The notes beneath the pieces are model-generated. The model worked only from the letters and a program-made list of their open reading frames with translations, had not been told where the DNA came from and ran no database searches. From ZC4RG30 sp039929265 (lineage in GTDB: Bacteria; Pseudomonadota; Gammaproteobacteria; Steroidobacterales; Steroidobacteraceae), in assembly GCA_039929265.1 (NCBI GenBank), contig JBDSRN010000141.1, forward strand, positions 1 to 17,244: a DNA stretch of 17,244 nucleotides, written 5' to 3'. Positions within the stretch are counted from its first letter, which is position 1; each line of letters begins with the position of its first letter. The translations under genes were made by a program, and so were the position numbers. This document shows, piece by piece, positions 15,697 through 17,244 of this stretch.

Positions 15697-15708
15697 AACG
15701 GTTCTCAT
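15679..15708 (+). promoter_or_regulatory. Candidate sigma-70 promoter of bfd
   Basis: TTGCCA (5/6 match to TTGACA) at 15679–15684 is followed after 18 bases by TCTCAT (4/6 match to TATAAT) at 15703–15708. Transcription would start near 15715, only a few bases before the bfd ATG at 15721. This fits the absence of a Shine-Dalgarno there and predicts a nearly leaderless mRNA. Confidence 0.35.
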
Positions 15709-15710
15709 TA
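15692..15710. promoter_or_regulatory. Fur-box-like site between bfr and bfd
   Basis: GTAAGAACGGTTCTCATTA contains the inverted repeat AGAAC-G-GTTCT, and the half GTTCTCATT resembles the TTCTCATT half of Fur boxes seen before bfd and other iron genes in gammaproteobacteria; the left half AAGAAC departs from GAGAAT. It overlaps the candidate bfd −10, where Fur-Fe(II) would repress. The position between an iron-storage gene and its ferredoxin fits, but no binding data exist here. Confidence 0.45.
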
Positions 15711-15720
15711 ACATTGACGC

Positions 15721-15999
15721 ATGATCGTATGCGTCTGCAACAACGTTTCCGAGGGCGACATCGCCCGCGAGATCGCCGATGGCTGCACGAGTTATGCGCA
15801 GCTGCAGGAGCGCCTGGGCGTTGCCGTGGCCTGCGGTTGCTGCGGCAGCTGCGCGCAACAGAGCTTCGAAAAGGAGGCGCAGGCCGCGCAGCAGCCGCGA
15901 ACGTTCTACCGCGGTCGTTTCGGCGAACGCGTCGCCGCGCAGGGTCATGCCGTCATGAGGCTCGTCGAGCCACAGCCCGTGCGGGCCCGCTCGCGCTAA
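15721..15999 (+). CDS. bfd: Bacterioferritin-associated ferredoxin with C-terminal extension
   Basis: Residues 1–50 match Bfd, a small [2Fe-2S] protein that reduces the Bfr core to release iron. MIVCVCNNVSEGDI supplies C4 and C6, and ACGCCGSC supplies C38 and C41, the CxC–x31–CxxC spacing of Pseudomonas Bfd. Extra cysteines are C22, C40 and C44. Known Bfd proteins are about 64–73 residues; this has 92, with an Arg/Gln-rich tail after about residue 52 that I cannot assign. It is divergent from bfr. No Shine-Dalgarno is visible, in keeping with a very short leader. Its 3' end overlaps the convergent downstream gene by 4 bases. Confidence 0.9.
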   Translation: MIVCVCNNVSEGDIAREIADGCTSYAQLQERLGVAVACGCCGSCAQQSFEKEAQAAQQPRTFYRGRFGERVAAQGHAVMRLVEPQPVRARSR

Positions 16000-16604
16000 T
16001 TGGCGTTGATGAGCTGAGCCGTGAGGCTGCCGTCTGCGGCCTTGTTGGCGATGACGGTCACTTCCGTACCGACCTTCAGCTCGCTCAGGGGGGTCGGCAC
16101 CAGCTTCACGATCTGGACCTCCGGCCCAACCACGAGCTCGGAGTCACCTTCCTTGTACTTCACCTTCAGCACCCGGCCCTCGGGTGGCACCACCACCTCG
16201 GAAGGCGGTACGACGACGGCCGATACCGTCGCATTCGTCATCATCGTGTCCGGTGCCGCCATTGGTCGCTGACCTTCGCCCAGACCCCGTAGGGCTTCGG
16301 GGAAGATCCGCAATTCGGTGGAGTGCAGCTTGCCGTCCTTGCCCTTCACGGCTGCGGAGGCGACGAAATCGCCGGGCTTGATGTCCGTCAGCGTTGCGGG
16401 CGTGCGTACGGCATAGGTCGTATCGCTGGCGAGCTTCGCAGTGCTCGACGTGCCTTCGACGCTCTTTACGGTCACCTGCCTCGCGTCGACCTTTTCGACC
16501 GTGCCACGCAGCCGGGTCGCCGCAGGATCGATCCTCATCTGCGCGGTAGCGAGCTGCGCGCTCAGAGCGAGCGTCGCGGAAAGGAGCGTAGTGGCGTGTT
16601 TCAT
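15996..16604 (-). CDS. Secreted DUF5666-like protein of unknown function
   Basis: The 202-residue product begins with a signal peptide (about 1–21, MKHATTLLSATLALSAQLAT, cleavage probably near ATA-Q). It then shows beta-rich OB-like segments: RLRGTVEKVDARQVTVKSVE (31–50), DIKPGDFVASAAV, RIFPEALRGLGEG (99–111), MMTNATV (121–127) and a final LKVKYKEGDSELVVGPEVQI block. The FPEALRG…MTNATV pattern is that of a periplasmic family in proteobacteria whose function is unknown. A short internal duplication VVVPPSE/VVVPPEG lies near 131–143. GAGG is 4 bases before the ATG. It is convergent with bfd, and their stop codons overlap. No transport or enzyme function can be claimed. Confidence 0.75.
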   Translation of the reverse strand: MKHATTLLSATLALSAQLATAQMRIDPAATRLRGTVEKVDARQVTVKSVEGTSSTAKLASDTTYAVRTPATLTDIKPGDFVASAAVKGKDGKLHSTELRIFPEALRGLGEGQRPMAAPDTMMTNATVSAVVVPPSEVVVPPEGRVLKVKYKEGDSELVVGPEVQIVKLVPTPLSELKVGTEVTVIANKAADGSLTAQLINAN

Positions 16605-16682
16605 GAGGCCTCGATCATTTCAGATTGAACCTGGTCCACCACAATGCGCCGTCCGCTGACCGCCTGTACAGGGTCGCGATCT

Positions 16683-16832
16683 TCAGCGCAGCCTTGCGCT
16701 CCGATCTGCCTCCAGATAGCTGGCCGAGCCAGTTGCGCGTTGATTGAGCGTGACGACCACGGCATCCCCGCGCTGGCTCAGGCGCTTGCGCGGTGCCAGG
16801 CCGCATTGCTGCGGCAGTGACGACGGCTGCAT
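16683..16832 (-). CDS. Possible small ORF translationally coupled to pilU (49 residues), unrecognised
   Basis: The A of the pilU stop codon is also the first base of an ATG (TGATG, 16834–16830), a classic coupled-start arrangement. It opens a 49-codon frame, MQPSSLPQQCGLAPRK, continuing through GDAVVVTLNQRATGSASY to TGA at 16685–16683. The middle has an alternating hydrophobic pattern, and about three quarters of third positions are G or C, as expected for genes here. I recognise no family. The start region overlaps a hairpin (16824–16838). It could be a real small protein, the remnant of a longer one, or chance. The remaining bases to 16604 contain nothing I can assign except the leader of the next gene. 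Confidence 0.33.
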   Translation of the reverse strand: MQPSSLPQQCGLAPRKRLSQRGDAVVVTLNQRATGSASYLEADRSARLR

Positions 16833-16838
16833 CAGCCG
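16800..16838. other. Two adjacent perfect hairpins at the 3' end of pilU
   Basis: GCCGCA-TTGC-TGCGGC (16800–16815) and CGGCTG-CAT-CAGCCG (16824–16838) are each 6-bp perfect stems with 3–4-base loops, 8 bases apart. The second spans the pilU stop codon. Neither is followed by a T-run on either strand, so they are not standard intrinsic terminators. They may protect mRNA ends or pause transcription; this is inference. Confidence 0.4.
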
Positions 16839-17244
16839 AAATTGATCTTCGCCTCAAGATTGGTCCGCGAATCAGCGTTCAGCAACGCCTCATCGAGGTC
16901 GACCCGATTGTTCTTGTACAGCGTGTACAGCGCCACATCGAAGCTCTGGATGCCGCGCTCGCTGCTGGCGCGAATCGCTTCCTTGATCGAGATGACATCG
17001 CCCTTGCGCACGAGCTCGGACACATGCGGTGTGTTGAGCATCACTTCGACCGCGGCGATGCGCTTGCCGTCCTTGCCCATGACCAGGCGCTGCGCAAGGA
17101 TCGCCCTGAGGTACTGCGACAGATCCAGGGTGACCTGCGCGTGCTGATCCGGCGGGAACATGTTGATGATCCGGTCGAGGGTCTCGGAGCAATTGTTCGC
17201 GTGCAGCGTCGCGAGCACGAGGTGTCCGGTGCCCGACAGGTTGA
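16832..17244 (-). CDS. pilU: Twitching motility ATPase PilU, C-terminal part (5' end outside window)
   Basis: The last 136 or so residues are visible, opening with NLSGTGHLVLATLHANN, which contains the His-box region of the PilT/PilU secretion-ATPase family. PilU is preferred over PilT because LATLHANN, SETLDRIINMFPPDQHAQV, the EVMLNTPHVSELVRKGDVIS segment and ...DEALLNADSRTNLEAKI match PilU; PilT reads FGTLHTTSA and EIMIGTPAIRNLIRE at the same places. The frame is open to the window edge, so no internal start is claimed. PilU is a hexameric PilT paralogue that assists pilus retraction at the inner-membrane base. It is oriented like the pil-chp operon but lies about 7 kb away, past the gshB–pyr and bfr–bfd genes. 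Confidence 0.92.
   Translation of the reverse strand, partial: NLSGTGHLVLATLHANNCSETLDRIINMFPPDQHAQVTLDLSQYLRAILAQRLVMGKDGKRIAAVEVMLNTPHVSELVRKGDVISIKEAIRASSERGIQSFDVALYTLYKNNRVDLDEALLNADSRTNLEAKINFG

Noticed and set aside
16615..16857. 80-codon − strand frame after pilU
   Set aside because: Its composition is Arg/Ala-rich with no domain, and its start lies inside pilU. The alternative frame with the TGATG junction looks more gene-like.
1..17244. Mobile elements, CRISPR arrays, tRNA or rRNA genes, defence systems
   Set aside because: I looked for regular repeats, transposase-like products and tRNA-like cloverleafs and saw none. Gene order matches a conserved chromosomal locus.

Overview
The window reads as chromosomal DNA from a high-GC gammaproteobacterium. 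Every long gene resembles gammaproteobacterial families, and the gene order bioA – rsmE – (chp/pil block, opposite strand) – gshB – tonB-like – yqgE – ruvX – pyrB is the one known from Pseudomonas aeruginosa (around PA0402–PA0420). The PyrK-like gene and the reduced Chp cluster argue against Pseudomonas itself. A relative of the Xanthomonadales, Nevskiales or Steroidobacteraceae is my inference; it cannot be fixed from this sequence alone. I see no insertion sequence, phage, CRISPR, tRNA or rRNA.

Layout. Positions 1–405 hold the 3' end of bioA (biotin synthesis), followed by rsmE (16S rRNA U1498 methyltransferase) on the + strand. Positions 1266–10023 (− strand) hold one tight twitching-motility chemosensory operon, transcribed pilG → pilH → pilI → pilJ → chpA → chpC. 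Positions 10024–10193 are a divergent intergenic region. Positions 10194–14992 (+ strand) hold a second tight operon: gshB, a TonB-family gene, yqgE, ruvX, pyrB and a pyrK-like gene, joined by short overlaps or gaps. Positions 15103–15999 hold bacterioferritin (bfr, −) and bacterioferritin-associated ferredoxin (bfd, +). These are divergent across a 138-bp region with a Fur-box-like site, inverted repeats and a G-run tract. Positions 15996–16604 hold a secreted DUF5666-like protein. The window ends inside pilU (−), the PilT-like retraction ATPase paralogue, followed by a possible small coupled ORF.

How the genes work together. PilJ (receptor) couples through the CheW-like adaptors PilI and ChpC to the large hybrid kinase ChpA, which is expected to phosphorylate PilG and PilH and so control type IV pilus extension and retraction. 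PilU at the right edge belongs to the same motility machine. The TonB-family gene sits where P. aeruginosa has tonB3, a gene linked there to twitching. The + strand operon otherwise carries housekeeping functions (glutathione, rRNA-processing nuclease, pyrimidine synthesis). Bfr and Bfd form an iron storage and release pair.

Most notable points. The Chp system looks stripped down: PilJ lacks essentially all of its periplasmic sensor region, and no pilK methyltransferase or chpB methylesterase lies in the cluster. A PyrK-type electron-transfer subunit is fused by a 4-base overlap to pyrB. Bfr carries Thr at the position of a canonical di-iron ligand. The bfr leader contains a G-quadruplex-capable tract next to a hairpin. 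I did not find a wholly new system; the interest lies in variations on known ones.
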